Source: Palsa-504 sp003136255
GTDB taxonomy: Bacteria; Actinomycetota; Actinomycetes; Streptosporangiales; Streptosporangiaceae
DNA: 63,163 nt
Reading direction: 5' to 3'
Assembly (NCBI GenBank): GCA_003136255.1
Contig: PLDT01000092.1
Span: 1-63,163 of the forward strand
Shown: piece after piece, positions 34,598-43,885 of the stretch
Layout: every line of letters begins with the position of its first letter
Numbering within the stretch: position 1 is the stretch's first letter
Made by a program: the position numbers and the translations under genes
Notes under the pieces: generated by a model
Database searches by the model: none
Seen by the model: the letters and a program-made list of their open reading frames with translations, nothing else
Told to the model about the DNA's origin: nothing

Positions 34598-35478
34598 ATG
34601 GATAAAACGCAGGTAGTAACCGTGCGAGGGCTGCGCAAGGCGTACGGGAACCGGGTGGTGGTGGACGGTCTGGACCTCGACGTCCCCGCCGGAGAAATCG
34701 TGGGGCTGATCGGAGCCAACGGCGCCGGGAAGACCACGACCGTCGAATGCATCCAGGGACTGCGCAAGCCGGACGCCGGGACCCTGCGCGTGCTTGGCTA
34801 CGACCCGGTCACGCAGGCCGAGGAGCTGCGGCCGCTGATCGGTAGTCAGCTGCAGGATTCGGCACTGCCGGACCGGCTGCGGGTGGCCGAGGCGGTCGGG
34901 TTGTTCAGCACCGCGCGAGCCCGCGACGGCGGCGACCTGCTGGAGCGGTTCGGGCTGGCGCAGCGGCGGCGGTCGGCGTTCGCCTCGCTCAGCGGCGGGG
35001 AGCGGCAGCGGCTGTTCCTGGTCCTGGCGCTGCTGAACCGGCCGCGGCTGGTCATCTTGGATGAGCTGACCCAGGGTCTGGACCCGGCGGCGCGGCGGAA
35101 CGTGTGGGCCGCAGTGCGCCAGCTACACGACGAGGGCACCACGGTGCTGCTCGTGACCCACGAGATAGACGAGGCCGAGGTGCTGTGCGGCCGGGTCGTC
35201 GCGATGCGCGAGGGGCGCGTACTCGACGCGGGGGCGCCGGCGGACCTGGTGGATCGGCACGCCGGGACGGCGACGATCCGTTTTAGCCTGCCGGATGCTC
35301 CGGCGCTACTACTGGACCAGGTCCGCCGGCTCGACGGCGTGCGCGAGGTGGAGCGGGCCGGGGCGCGGGTCACCGTGCGCGGCGCCCGGCCCGTCATCGC
35401 GCACGTCGGGGCGGTCCTGGTGGGCTGGGGTCCGGTGCCTGCCGACCTCAGCGTGCACGTGCCGACGCTGGAGGACGC
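34598..35478 (+). CDS. ABC transporter ATP-binding protein, 3' end lost at an assembly join
   Basis: ABC-2 exporter ATPase. Walker A GANGAGKTTT, Q-loop SQLQDSALP, ABC signature LSGGERQR, Walker B RLVILDELTQGLDP (with E followed by L in place of P) and the H-loop VTHEIDEAE are all present. The coding runs into NN at 35479-35480 after VHVPTLEDA, where relatives continue with about 10-25 residues (usually F-L-x-L-T-G). The permease frame resumes after the join, so the apparent single 521-residue protein is an artefact. Substrate unknown; the two-component system downstream suggests drug or antibiotic export. Confidence 0.88.
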
Positions 35479-35480
35479 NN
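35479..35480. other. Assembly join (NN) between the ABC ATPase and permease
   Basis: Two placeholder bases. The C-terminal end of the ATPase and the first part of the permease, together perhaps 30-50 codons plus any spacer, are missing. Confidence 0.85.
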
Positions 35481-36163
35481 ATCCGCTCGTGCTGACGTTC
35501 GTGTTCGCGTTCCCGATCGTGACCATGCTGATCATCGGCGGGGCGTTCGGCACCAAGCCGACCCCCGGCTTCGACAACACCAACCCGGCGCACTGGTACG
35601 TGGCGTCCTACCTGACCGTGGTCATCGCCGCGGTGGGGCTGGTCATGCTGCCGGTGCACCTGGCCTCCTACCGGGAGCGCGGGGTGCTGCGCCGGTTCGC
35701 GGCCGCGGGCTTCGGCCGCTGGTCGTTCGCTGTCGCGCAGCTCGTGGTCGGGCTGATCACCACCGTGGTGGCGTGCACGCTGCTGCTGGCGGTGGCCGCG
35801 CCGGTCTACGGCCTGCCCGCGCTGCACGACGGATGGCGGGTCGCGGTGGCCCTGGCGTTCGGCGCGGTGGGCTTCGTGAGCCTGGGCGTGCTGCTCGGCA
35901 CGCTGCTGCCTTCTGCCCGGTCGGCTCAGGCGGTCGGGCTGCTGCTGTTCTTCCCGTCCTTCCTGCTCGGCGCGGGCGGACCGCCGCCGCACGTGATGGG
36001 CTCGGTGGTCCGGCACATCGCGGGGCCGCTGCCGCTCACGCTGCTCACCAATGCGGTCCGCGGGCCCTGGCTGGGCCTGGGCCCGGCCACCGGGTCGCTG
36101 GTGGGTCTGGTCCTGCTGAGCGTCGCGTTCACCGCCGTAGCCGCCCGGCGCGCGGTTCTGTGA
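35481..36163 (+). CDS. ABC-2 type transporter permease, 5' end lost at an assembly join
   Basis: Membrane subunit with six hydrophobic segments. PLVLTFVFAFPIVTMLIIGGAFG is the usual first transmembrane helix of ABC-2 drug exporters (read in two adjoining pieces), so only about 15-25 N-terminal residues are absent. PVHLASYRERGVLRRFAAAG is the conserved coupling loop. The last helix ends at the TGA of 36163. It pairs with the ATPase immediately upstream and precedes a histidine kinase gene by 31 bases. Confidence 0.86.
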
Positions 36164-36194
36164 CGCCCCCTGGCTCGCACGTAGGATCTGCGAC

Positions 36195-37346
36195 ATGAGC
36201 GGCGATCCGGCCCGGCTTCCGTCCGGAGACCTCGTGCCGGGCCGGATCAAGTGGATCGCCGTCGCCGGGTTCGCCGTGATCGTCGCGGGCGGGGCACTGC
36301 CGGGAAATCCGAACGCCCCGGCGGTGGCGGTCGCCGCCGTGGTCACGGTCGCGGCGGCCGCGGCGCTGGTCTACGGCAGGCGGCTGCCGCTGCTGGCTGC
36401 GGCAGTGGCCACCGCCGGGATCGCGGTCGAGGGCGACGGCTTGTCGAGCGACATCGGCTGGCTCGCGGCGTGCCTGTTGGCCGGCTGGTGCGTGATCGTG
36501 GTCAGCCAGCGGGTCGGGCTGATCTACTGGGCCGCCATCATGAGCTTGTTCGCGGCCGAGTGGCTATGGGTCAGGCCCGATCCCGGCTGGGGCGCCTGGT
36601 TGGCGGGCAGCACCCTGACCGTGCTGTGCGCCCTTCTGATCCGTCACGAGATCGACCTGAACGCGCAGCTGCGGGCGGCCCAGGCCGGCCTGGCCGAGCA
36701 GGCCAGGACCACCGAGCGCAACCGCATCGCCCGCGAGCTGCACGACGTCATCGGGCACACCCTGGTGGTGTCCTTGCTGCACGTCCAGAGCGCTCGGCTG
36801 GCCGTAGAGCACGACCCGGCCGACGCCGCGCGGGCTCTGGCCGAGGCGGAGCGGCTGGGCCGCGAGTGCCTGGCCGAGGTCCGGATGACCGTCGGGATGC
36901 TCCGCAGGGAAGAAAGCCCCGGCCTGAACGAGGCGGCCACCGCGCCGCTGCCGGGCGTCGAAGCGCTTCCCGCGCTGGTGGAGCAGTTCCGGTCGGCGGG
37001 CGCGGACATCACCCTCACCGTGGAAGGCGATGCCGGCGGCCTGCCCGCCACCACGGGCCTGGCCGTGTACCGCATCGCACAGGAGGCGCTGACCAACGCG
37101 GTCAAGCACGCGCCCGGCGCGCCGACCGCGGTCCGGCTGACCGTCGGCCCCGAACGGGTGACGCTGACCGCAGACAGCCGGGCCGAGCCGGGCAGCGTGG
37201 CCAAGCCGGGCGCCGGGCTGGGCGTGGTCAGCATGCGCGAGCGCGCCGAATCGCTCGGCGGGATCTGCGAGGCGGGCCCGGCCGGCCAGGGCTGGCTGGT
37301 GCGGGCCACGCTTCCACTCGACGCCTCGCTGCGGGCCCAGGCATGA
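36195..37346 (+). CDS. Sensor histidine kinase, NarL/DesK-type (HisKA_3)
   Basis: Membrane kinase of 383 residues. Four or five helices occupy residues 20-150 with almost no extracytoplasmic domain. The dimerisation and phosphoacceptor segment is ERNRIARELHDVIGHTLVVS (His183). The ATP-binding domain has YRIAQEALTNAVKHAPGA (N box) and GLGVVSMRERAESLGG (G box). It overlaps the response regulator gene by 4 bases (ATGA), and the upstream ABC exporter is the probable target and possibly the sensed flux, as in bacitracin-type systems; the last point is inference. Confidence 0.92.
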   Translation: MSGDPARLPSGDLVPGRIKWIAVAGFAVIVAGGALPGNPNAPAVAVAAVVTVAAAAALVYGRRLPLLAAAVATAGIAVEGDGLSSDIGWLAACLLAGWCVIVVSQRVGLIYWAAIMSLFAAEWLWVRPDPGWGAWLAGSTLTVLCALLIRHEIDLNAQLRAAQAGLAEQARTTERNRIARELHDVIGHTLVVSLLHVQSARLAVEHDPADAARALAEAERLGRECLAEVRMTVGMLRREESPGLNEAATAPLPGVEALPALVEQFRSAGADITLTVEGDAGGLPATTGLAVYRIAQEALTNAVKHAPGAPTAVRLTVGPERVTLTADSRAEPGSVAKPGAGLGVVSMRERAESLGGICEAGPAGQGWLVRATLPLDASLRAQA

Positions 37347-38014
37347 ACGGCGGGGCCGTGATCCGGGTCCTGCTGGTCGATGACCAGGAGCTGGTGCGAA
37401 CCGGACTGCGGGGCATCTTGCGCGAGTCGTTCGGCTTCGACGTGGTGGGTGAGTGCGCCGACGGGCGGGGGGTGTCCGCCGCGGCGGCGGCCCTAGCCCC
37501 GGACGTGGTCCTGATGGACGTGCGGATGCCTTTTGTCGACGGCGTACAGGCCACCCGCGAACTGCGCCGCCAGGACGGCAGCCCGCCGGTGCTGGCCCTG
37601 ACCACCTTTGACGACGAGGAGGTGCTGGCGGGCATGCTGCGGGCCGGCGCGGCCGGGTTCGTGCTCAAGGGGGTACCCGCCGAGGATCTGCAGCGAGCGG
37701 TCCGCGCGGTGGCCGAAGGCGGCGCCTGGCTCGACCCGGCGGTCACCGCGCGGGTGCTGGCCATCTACCGGTCCGCGGCGCCGGGCGCGAACGCGGCCGA
37801 CCAGGCCGACCTCGACGTCCTGACCGGCCGCGAGCGTGAGGTGCTCGCCCTGGTCGGCCGCGGCAAGACCAACGGCGAGATCGCGGCCGAGCTGTTCGTC
37901 GGCGAGGGAACGGTCAAGACGCACATCAACCACGTCTTCACCAAACTGCAGCTGCGGGACCGGGCCGCGGCGGTGGTGTTTGCCTTCGACCACGACCTGG
38001 TGACGCGTGAGTAG
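37343..38014 (+). CDS. Response regulator, NarL/LuxR family
   Basis: Protein of 223 residues. The receiver has the acidic pair Asp13-Asp14, phosphoacceptor Asp59 (VVLMDVRMP), Thr in ALTTFDDEE and Lys in FVLKGVPAEDL. The output domain is a LuxR-type helix-turn-helix: LTGREREVLALVGRGKTNGE and VKTHINHVFTKLQLRDRAAAVV. Its start ATG 37343 overlaps the kinase stop, so the two are coupled. It likely activates the ABC exporter genes upstream. Confidence 0.94.
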   Translation: MNGGAVIRVLLVDDQELVRTGLRGILRESFGFDVVGECADGRGVSAAAAALAPDVVLMDVRMPFVDGVQATRELRRQDGSPPVLALTTFDDEEVLAGMLRAGAAGFVLKGVPAEDLQRAVRAVAEGGAWLDPAVTARVLAIYRSAAPGANAADQADLDVLTGREREVLALVGRGKTNGEIAAELFVGEGTVKTHINHVFTKLQLRDRAAAVVFAFDHDLVTRE

Positions 38015-38047
38015 GACCCTGCCGCCCGACCACGACACAATGGTCGG

Positions 38048-38608
38048 GTGACCGACAAGAGCGCCGAGAAGTCGGAGAGCACCGGTTGGCTGGTGCTGAT
38101 CTACCGCGTCCCGCCCGAGCCAACCCGGCTGCGCTCCACGGTGTGGCGGCGCATCAAGAGCCTGGGTGCCATCTACCTGCAGAACTCGGCCGCCGCGCTG
38201 CCCGCCAGCGCCGCCACCGAACGCGCCCTGCGCAAGCTCCGCCGGGAGATCCTCGACATGTCCGGCACCGCCATCCTGCTGTCCTGCGATGTGCTGGCCG
38301 GGGAAGCCGACGTGCGCAACGCCTTCCAGGCGGCCAGGAACGACGAGTACGAGGAGATCGTCGACCGCTGCGAGGACTTCCTGCAGCAGGTGAAGAAGGA
38401 GTACGCGGAAAACCACTTCACCTACGCCGAGCTTGAGGAGAACGAGGTCGACCTGGTCAAGCTGCGGAACTGGTTCGCCAAGATCCGGGAGCGGGATGCC
38501 TTCGACGCGGATGGCCGGCAGGCGGTGGAGAAGGCGCTGGAAGGGTGCGAGCAGTCGCTGGAGGCCTATGCCGCCCGGGTGTACGCCGAGGAAGCGGAGA
38601 GCAAGTGA
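38048..38608 (+). CDS. ChrB N-terminal-like protein (chromate-resistance family)
   Basis: Protein of 186 residues. WLVLIYRVPPEPTRLRSTVW and RRIKSLGAIYLQNSAAALP match the N-terminal domain of ChrB, which in other bacteria senses chromate, but the C-terminal Fe-dependent part and the ChrA transporter are absent. The rest is a long helical region (ARNDEYEEIVDRCEDFLQQV, YAELEENEVDLVKLRNWFAK) that probably forms a coiled coil. Start GTG 38048 lies 33 bases after the response regulator. A chromate role is only a family guess. Confidence 0.75.
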   Translation: MTDKSAEKSESTGWLVLIYRVPPEPTRLRSTVWRRIKSLGAIYLQNSAAALPASAATERALRKLRREILDMSGTAILLSCDVLAGEADVRNAFQAARNDEYEEIVDRCEDFLQQVKKEYAENHFTYAELEENEVDLVKLRNWFAKIRERDAFDADGRQAVEKALEGCEQSLEAYAARVYAEEAESK

Positions 38609-38622
38609 TGACCGGCCCGCGT

Positions 38623-40194
38623 TTACGTCCGCACCAGCAGGAACACGGTCAGGCTCGGCACGTGAGCGACCCGGACCACCCGGTAGTGCGGCCGCAGCAG
38701 GGCCGCCTGGGCTCGGGTCACCGCTGCGTACGGGCTTCGGTCGTAGCCGCTGCCCACGATCCAGATCCGAGGCTCCGCGCCCACGCGGCAGCCGGCCGGT
38801 TCCTGGCACGGGACGGGGTACAGGCGATCGGCCTGCACGCTGGTCTCGGCGATGAACAGCTGGCGCGGCAGCGGGGTGCCCGGCCGCAGGTCCTGGGCCA
38901 GGTAGTACTCAAGGCCGTAGCCGATCATCAGCCAGCGGACTTCTCCTGCCTGGCTCTGGTAGACGATGCCGTCGCCGGCCCGCGCCGACCGCGCGACGAC
39001 CTGCGCCGCCTGCGCGTAACCCAGATACGAGCCGCCGTCGCCGACGGGATAGGACGACCAGCTGTGCGCCCCGGGCGCGCGGATCACCTGCTGGTCGCCC
39101 GCGCCGAGCACGGCGATCAGGGCCAGCCCGACCGTGGCGAACCTCAGGTCGAGGTTGCTCAGCGCGATCCCGGCCAGGACGGCCCAGGCGCCCACGGTCA
39201 GCAGCAGGTAGCGGGGAAAGAAGTAGGAGTACGGGCCCTGCGAGGCTAGCCACACCGCGGCCACCGGGACCACGGCGATCGCGGTCATGAACGCGGCTTT
39301 CTGCCAGGAGATGGCCCAGGCCAGGACGGCCAGCACGATGAGGGCGGCCGCGACCGAGGTCGAGTAGAACAGATTCCGGCCGAAGAAGGAGAAGTCGGCC
39401 AGGTCGATCCCGGGTCGCGGAATCCATTTCACCTGGTCGGCCGCCTGGGCCGAGCCGAGCACGGCCAACGGCAGGCAAACCAAGAGCCCCGCCGCCGCGC
39501 TGACCCCGAACCAGAGCTGGCGGTTGTCCCGGTCCTGGTGCCAGCGCAGCGCCACCCCCGCGGCGTGGCCCGCCACCACCGACAGGGCCACCACGTCGAC
39601 ATAACCGAGCAGCGCCAGGCAGCCGGCATAGGCCAGCCAGCGCCGCGCCGACGGCTGGTCCAGGGCGCGCAGCAGCAGCAGGGTGGCGACCATGGCCACC
39701 AGCACCTCGAGGGAGTAGAACCGGACCTCCTGGGCGAACCGGGACACGCTCGGCACCAGCGCGAACACCAGCCCGGAGAGCAGACCGGCCCGGGGGCCCG
39801 CGAGCCTGCGGCCGACCAGCGTCACGCACGCCGCGGCGGCCGCCATAGCGAGCACCGACAGGCTGCGCATGGCGTCGACGGAGTCGCCGAAGGCCATGAT
39901 CCAGACGTGCAGGAGCAGGTAGTAGGCGAGCTGGGTACCGCCGGTGTGGCGCGCGGTCGCGATCAGGCTCGACAGCGGCCGGGTCCCGAACGACCAGCTG
40001 GCCAGTTCGTCCCGCCACAGCTCGGGGCGGCCGACCTGGTAGAAGCCGAGAACCACGGTCAGCAGCGCCGGCCAGCACCACGGCATCCGCGCTGCCCAGC
40101 TGACCAGGGCCGTGTTCGCCAGCACTACCCGGTCCCCGCGCGTCTCGGGTGGCCCGAGAGCCGGGCGCTGCCGCGCGTATTCGGTTACCGTCAT
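38623..40194 (-). CDS. GT-C membrane glycosyltransferase, family 39-like
   Basis: Polytopic protein of 523 residues. GRPELWRDELASWSFGTRPL near residue 60 holds the Asp-Glu pair typical of the first extracytoplasmic loop of GT-C enzymes that use polyprenyl-phosphate sugars; FAQEVRFYSLEVLVAM (R-x-Y) is another family mark. About 11 hydrophobic helices are followed by a C-terminal extracytoplasmic domain of about 130 residues with two Cys in PCQEPAGCRVG. It probably adds a sugar to a lipid, protein or wall polymer. ATG 40194 was chosen over a TTG one codon earlier. Its convergent neighbour is the ChrB-like gene. Confidence 0.82.
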   Translation of the reverse strand: MTVTEYARQRPALGPPETRGDRVVLANTALVSWAARMPWCWPALLTVVLGFYQVGRPELWRDELASWSFGTRPLSSLIATARHTGGTQLAYYLLLHVWIMAFGDSVDAMRSLSVLAMAAAAACVTLVGRRLAGPRAGLLSGLVFALVPSVSRFAQEVRFYSLEVLVAMVATLLLLRALDQPSARRWLAYAGCLALLGYVDVVALSVVAGHAAGVALRWHQDRDNRQLWFGVSAAAGLLVCLPLAVLGSAQAADQVKWIPRPGIDLADFSFFGRNLFYSTSVAAALIVLAVLAWAISWQKAAFMTAIAVVPVAAVWLASQGPYSYFFPRYLLLTVGAWAVLAGIALSNLDLRFATVGLALIAVLGAGDQQVIRAPGAHSWSSYPVGDGGSYLGYAQAAQVVARSARAGDGIVYQSQAGEVRWLMIGYGLEYYLAQDLRPGTPLPRQLFIAETSVQADRLYPVPCQEPAGCRVGAEPRIWIVGSGYDRSPYAAVTRAQAALLRPHYRVVRVAHVPSLTVFLLVRT

Positions 40195-40322
40195 CAACCA
40201 TCCACTCAGTTCGGGGCGCCCGTCACTGACTGGTTAGGCTACGGCCGAATTCGCCGCGCGCCCGCCGGAACACATGCGGCGTAAGGGAGATTTCATAACT
40301 GCGCGCTACGGCGTGGGCACGG

Positions 40323-42128
40323 TCACCGTCGGAGGTACAGCCCGCCGCGCGGGACGTTGCCCGCGCCGAGGGAGGAACTGGGCAGGCCGATGAGCCTGAA
40401 GTGCGCTTCGAAGTAGGCGTGCAGCGCGGGAGTCCAGGCGATCCGCGCGCCGGTATAGCCGTTGTTGCCGATCAGCCAGACGTACCGGGCATGCTCGAAC
40501 GCCTGCTGCCAGACCTGCGTGTCGGCCCGCAGAACCCCGGGACCGGCCACGAAGTCCTTGCCGTCCGTGGTGGCGATCAAGGTGCCCACGGTGTCAACGA
40601 TGGCGGGACAGCCGGGTGAGCGGGCGGTGAAGCGGCCGATCACGACCGTGGCCGCGGCCGTGTCGGTCAGCACGCACGCCCCGGGCGGGATGAGCACGCC
40701 CGCCGCGGACAGGTTCCGGGCCGGATACAGCGTGGTCACGGCGTAGCCGTCGGCCGCGCCCATGGCGGCGACCAGGAGCGCCGCGAACACCCCGACCGCC
40801 ACCCGGCCGCGGCCATGCGCTTTGCGTGGTAGTTCGGGCTGTGCGAGCTCTCCGGGCCTTACGAGCTGGTCGGGTTTGTGGTGCTTCCCGGGCTTGTCGC
40901 GCTTTCCGGGCTTGACCGGGCGGGGCCGCCCAGCGGTCAGGAACCGGGCCGCGGCCAGGGCGATCAGGCTGACCAGGAAGGGACCGGCGAAGGCCGCGTA
41001 GTGCACGTACCACTCCGACGGCGAGAACAGCATCCCGACTACCACGAAGGTGCTGATCAGCGCGAACCAGTCCAGAGGGGTGGCCCGGGAGCCGGCCCGC
41101 CAGGCCCGCAGCCAGGCCGCGACCACGAACAGGAACAAGACTCCGGCCGCCGTGGACCCGGCCCAGATCTTCGGGTTCACGCCGACGCTGGACAGCCCGA
41201 TGATCCCGGTGATGTCGGCCAGCCGGGGGTTCGCCCCTACCCGGCCATGCGTCGCCTGGACCAGTTCGGAGACGAAGACGGTCCGCCCGAAACCGTTCGG
41301 CGCCAGGGCCAGGAAGGGCAGGCAGGGGACGGCGATCCCGACGGCGAACCCGCCCGCGAAGGGCAGTGCTCGCCGGGGGCGATGACCCCCCGCCACCCCC
41401 CGCTCACGGGGGGGCTGCCCACTCCCCCATTTCCGCCTGGCCCGCAGGCGTCGCAGCAGGCACAACAGCCACGCCAGCAGAGCCGGGATGGCGGCCCAGA
41501 TCTTGACCGCGGCGCCGAAACCGAAGCACACGCCGGCCCAGAACGCGCGGCGGGAGCCGTGCTCGCCGGGTCCTCCCCGATGGCCCGCCAGGTGGTCACC
41601 GTCGAATAGGAGCACAGCTCCCAGCAGGCAGAACAGGTTCAGCCAAGGCTCGAGGAACAGGGATTGCGAGGCGTTCAGCGCGGCCGGGTAGATCGCGTAG
41701 CCGCCGCTGGCCACACCTGCGGCCAGCGGGCCACGGTGCCGGACGAGCAAGCCGACCAGGACCACGTTGGCGGTGTCCGCGCCCACGGTGAGAATCCGGG
41801 CCGCGGCCAGGGCCCACGCGCTGCCGAACACCTTGCCGCCCAGCGCGGCCGGCACCATCAGCAGCATGGAGCCGGGCGGCTGAACCATCGCGAAGTCCCG
41901 GTACGGGATCACCCCGTTGACCAGGCGCAGCGCGTTGCCGATGTACACCCCGTCGTCGTACTGGGTGAATCCGAGCAGGTAACCCGGCCGGGTCAGCTGG
42001 AAGACCCGCAGGCCAAGGCCGAGCAGGGCGGCCGCCGTGATGACCAGACCGGGGCGCGACCGCCAGATCGGCGGGGCCGGGCGCGCGGGGACGATGCGGG
42101 TACCGGCTGTCCCGGTAGCAGGCGGCAT
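40323..42128 (-). CDS. GT-C membrane glycosyltransferase-like protein with a Lys/Pro-rich loop
   Basis: Polytopic protein of 601 residues. GYLLGFTQYDDGVYIGNALRL and VNGVIPYRDFAMVQPPGSML form the catalytic first-loop region of GT-C (PMT-like) enzymes. Eight to ten helices follow, interrupted by a basic stretch (RRLRARRKWGSG) and by a charged Lys/Pro repeat (KPGKRDKPGKHHKPDQ) near residue 430. A C-terminal globular domain of about 150 residues follows the last helix. ATG 42128 (MPPATGTAG) was preferred to 42173. It lies 128 bases before the family-39-like gene on the same strand, so the two may act together on one glycan. Confidence 0.78.
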   Translation of the reverse strand: MPPATGTAGTRIVPARPAPPIWRSRPGLVITAAALLGLGLRVFQLTRPGYLLGFTQYDDGVYIGNALRLVNGVIPYRDFAMVQPPGSMLLMVPAALGGKVFGSAWALAAARILTVGADTANVVLVGLLVRHRGPLAAGVASGGYAIYPAALNASQSLFLEPWLNLFCLLGAVLLFDGDHLAGHRGGPGEHGSRRAFWAGVCFGFGAAVKIWAAIPALLAWLLCLLRRLRARRKWGSGQPPRERGVAGGHRPRRALPFAGGFAVGIAVPCLPFLALAPNGFGRTVFVSELVQATHGRVGANPRLADITGIIGLSSVGVNPKIWAGSTAAGVLFLFVVAAWLRAWRAGSRATPLDWFALISTFVVVGMLFSPSEWYVHYAAFAGPFLVSLIALAAARFLTAGRPRPVKPGKRDKPGKHHKPDQLVRPGELAQPELPRKAHGRGRVAVGVFAALLVAAMGAADGYAVTTLYPARNLSAAGVLIPPGACVLTDTAAATVVIGRFTARSPGCPAIVDTVGTLIATTDGKDFVAGPGVLRADTQVWQQAFEHARYVWLIGNNGYTGARIAWTPALHAYFEAHFRLIGLPSSSLGAGNVPRGGLYLRR

Positions 42129-42309
42129 GCCCACGCCTAACCCGCCTTTCCGCCCCTCTTTCCTGCTTATCACGGTCTGCGCACGTGCAACCTTACCGAC
42201 GAACCCGAGTTACGTTGCGCTCGGCCGCGCAGCCGGCTGCTTGCTGATGGTAGTGGGTCACGGTCACCGGGAGGGCCGGAACCCTAGCACATGCCCTACG
42301 ATCAGCAGG

Positions 42310-43815
42310 ATGACGGTCACTCTGCTTACCAGCCAGTCAACGCCGACGGCGACCGATGCGGACGCTCTTGTTATCGGAGTGTTCCAGGGCGCGGACGGCC
42401 CGGTCCCGGCCCCGGATATCGACGACATCGACCTCATGGCCGCCCTGACCGCGCTCGGCGCGGCTGGCAAGCCGGAGGAGCTCACCAAGATCCCCACCGG
42501 CGGCCGCCTGGCGGTCCCGGTCATCGTGGCCGTAGGGCTGGGTGCTGCCCCCGGCACCGACCCGTCGGCCCAGGACCCGGCCGAGCGTCACGCTTACTTG
42601 GAACGGCTGCGGCGCGCGGCCGGGGCCGCGACCCGCGACCTCACGTCGGGCCGGTCCCGGCGGATCGCCGTTGCCCTTCCGGCCGGCGAGCCGGACGAGG
42701 CCGAGGCGGTGGCGCTCGGCGCGCTGCTCGGCGCCTATTCCTTCCGCAGGTACCGGACGACCAGCGCCGCGCCCGGTAACTCCGAAGTCATCGTGCACAC
42801 CGCCCGGGACCTCGCCACCGACCGGGCCAGAATCCTGGCCGAGGCGATGACGCTGGTCCGCGACCTGGTCAACACGGCGCCCGCGGACATGGTGCCGGCG
42901 GACCTGGCCGCGGTCGCCCAGCAGACGGCCAGCGCGAGCGGCCTGGGCGTGCTGGTCCTGGACGAGAACGAGCTGGCCAAGGAGGAATACGGCGGCATCC
43001 TGGCGGTGGGCATGGGCTCGGCGCACCCGCCGCGGCTGGTCCGGCTCGAGTACTCCCACCCGGAGGCCACCAGCACCGTGGTCTTCGCGGGCAAGGGAAT
43101 CACGTTCGACTCCGGCGGCCTGTCGCTGAAGCCGCCGAAGGCCATGGAGACCATGAAGGCCGACATGAGCGGCGCCGCGGCGGTGCTGGGCGCGTTCCAG
43201 GCCATCGCCGCGCTCGGCCCCGTGGTCAACGTGGTCGGCTACCTGCCGCTGGCCGAGAACATGCCCGGTGGCGGGGCCCAGCGGCCCTCCGACGTCATCA
43301 CCATCTACGGCGGCAAGACCGTGGAGGTACTGAACACCGACGCCGAGGGGCGGCTGGTCCTGGCCGACGCGCTGGCCCGCTCGGGCGCGGACGCGCCCGC
43401 CCTGCTCATCGACGTGGCCACCTTGACCGGAGCGGCGACGGTGGCCCTGGGCACCCGCATGTCCGGGGTGATGGCCAGCGACGAGGCGCTGGCCGCGCAG
43501 GTCGCCGAGTCGGCCAAGCGGGCGGGCGAGGCGATGTGGCCGATGCCGCTGCCCGAGGACCTGCGCAAGGGACTTGATTCGAGCGTCGCGGACATCGCCA
43601 ACGTGGCCGCGGATCGCGCGGGCGGCATGTTGACCGCCGGGCTGTTCCTGCGCGAGTTCGTGCCGGACGGCGTCCGCTGGGCTCATCTGGACATCGCCGG
43701 GCCAGCCTTCAATGATGGCGGCGCTTACGGGTACACCCCCAAGGGCGGCACCGGAGCGGCAGTCAGGACCCTGGTGCAGGTCGCGCTGGACGTGGCGGAC
43801 GGCAGGCTGTCCTGA
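42310..43815 (+). CDS. pepA: Leucyl aminopeptidase
   Basis: Cytosolic di-metal aminopeptidase (M17) of 501 residues. The metal site is VVFAGKGITFDSGGLSLKPP with MKADMSGAAAVLG, and NTDAEGRLVLADAL (Asn342 onward) is the PROSITE-type signature. VSSVAD- and MLTAGLFLREFV-type C-terminal elements are intact. ATG 42310 (MTVTLLTSQSTPT) is 12 codons before the first conserved strand; the frame is open far upstream as antisense of the GT-C gene. It begins the conserved order pepA-lpdA-sucB. Confidence 0.94.
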   Translation: MTVTLLTSQSTPTATDADALVIGVFQGADGPVPAPDIDDIDLMAALTALGAAGKPEELTKIPTGGRLAVPVIVAVGLGAAPGTDPSAQDPAERHAYLERLRRAAGAATRDLTSGRSRRIAVALPAGEPDEAEAVALGALLGAYSFRRYRTTSAAPGNSEVIVHTARDLATDRARILAEAMTLVRDLVNTAPADMVPADLAAVAQQTASASGLGVLVLDENELAKEEYGGILAVGMGSAHPPRLVRLEYSHPEATSTVVFAGKGITFDSGGLSLKPPKAMETMKADMSGAAAVLGAFQAIAALGPVVNVVGYLPLAENMPGGGAQRPSDVITIYGGKTVEVLNTDAEGRLVLADALARSGADAPALLIDVATLTGAATVALGTRMSGVMASDEALAAQVAESAKRAGEAMWPMPLPEDLRKGLDSSVADIANVAADRAGGMLTAGLFLREFVPDGVRWAHLDIAGPAFNDGGAYGYTPKGGTGAAVRTLVQVALDVADGRLS

Positions 43816-43885
43816 TTCCGGACGGCTCGGCAACGAGCAAGTGAAATGATGAGGACTGAGTAAGGCGATTAAGGAGGCTCGAGGG

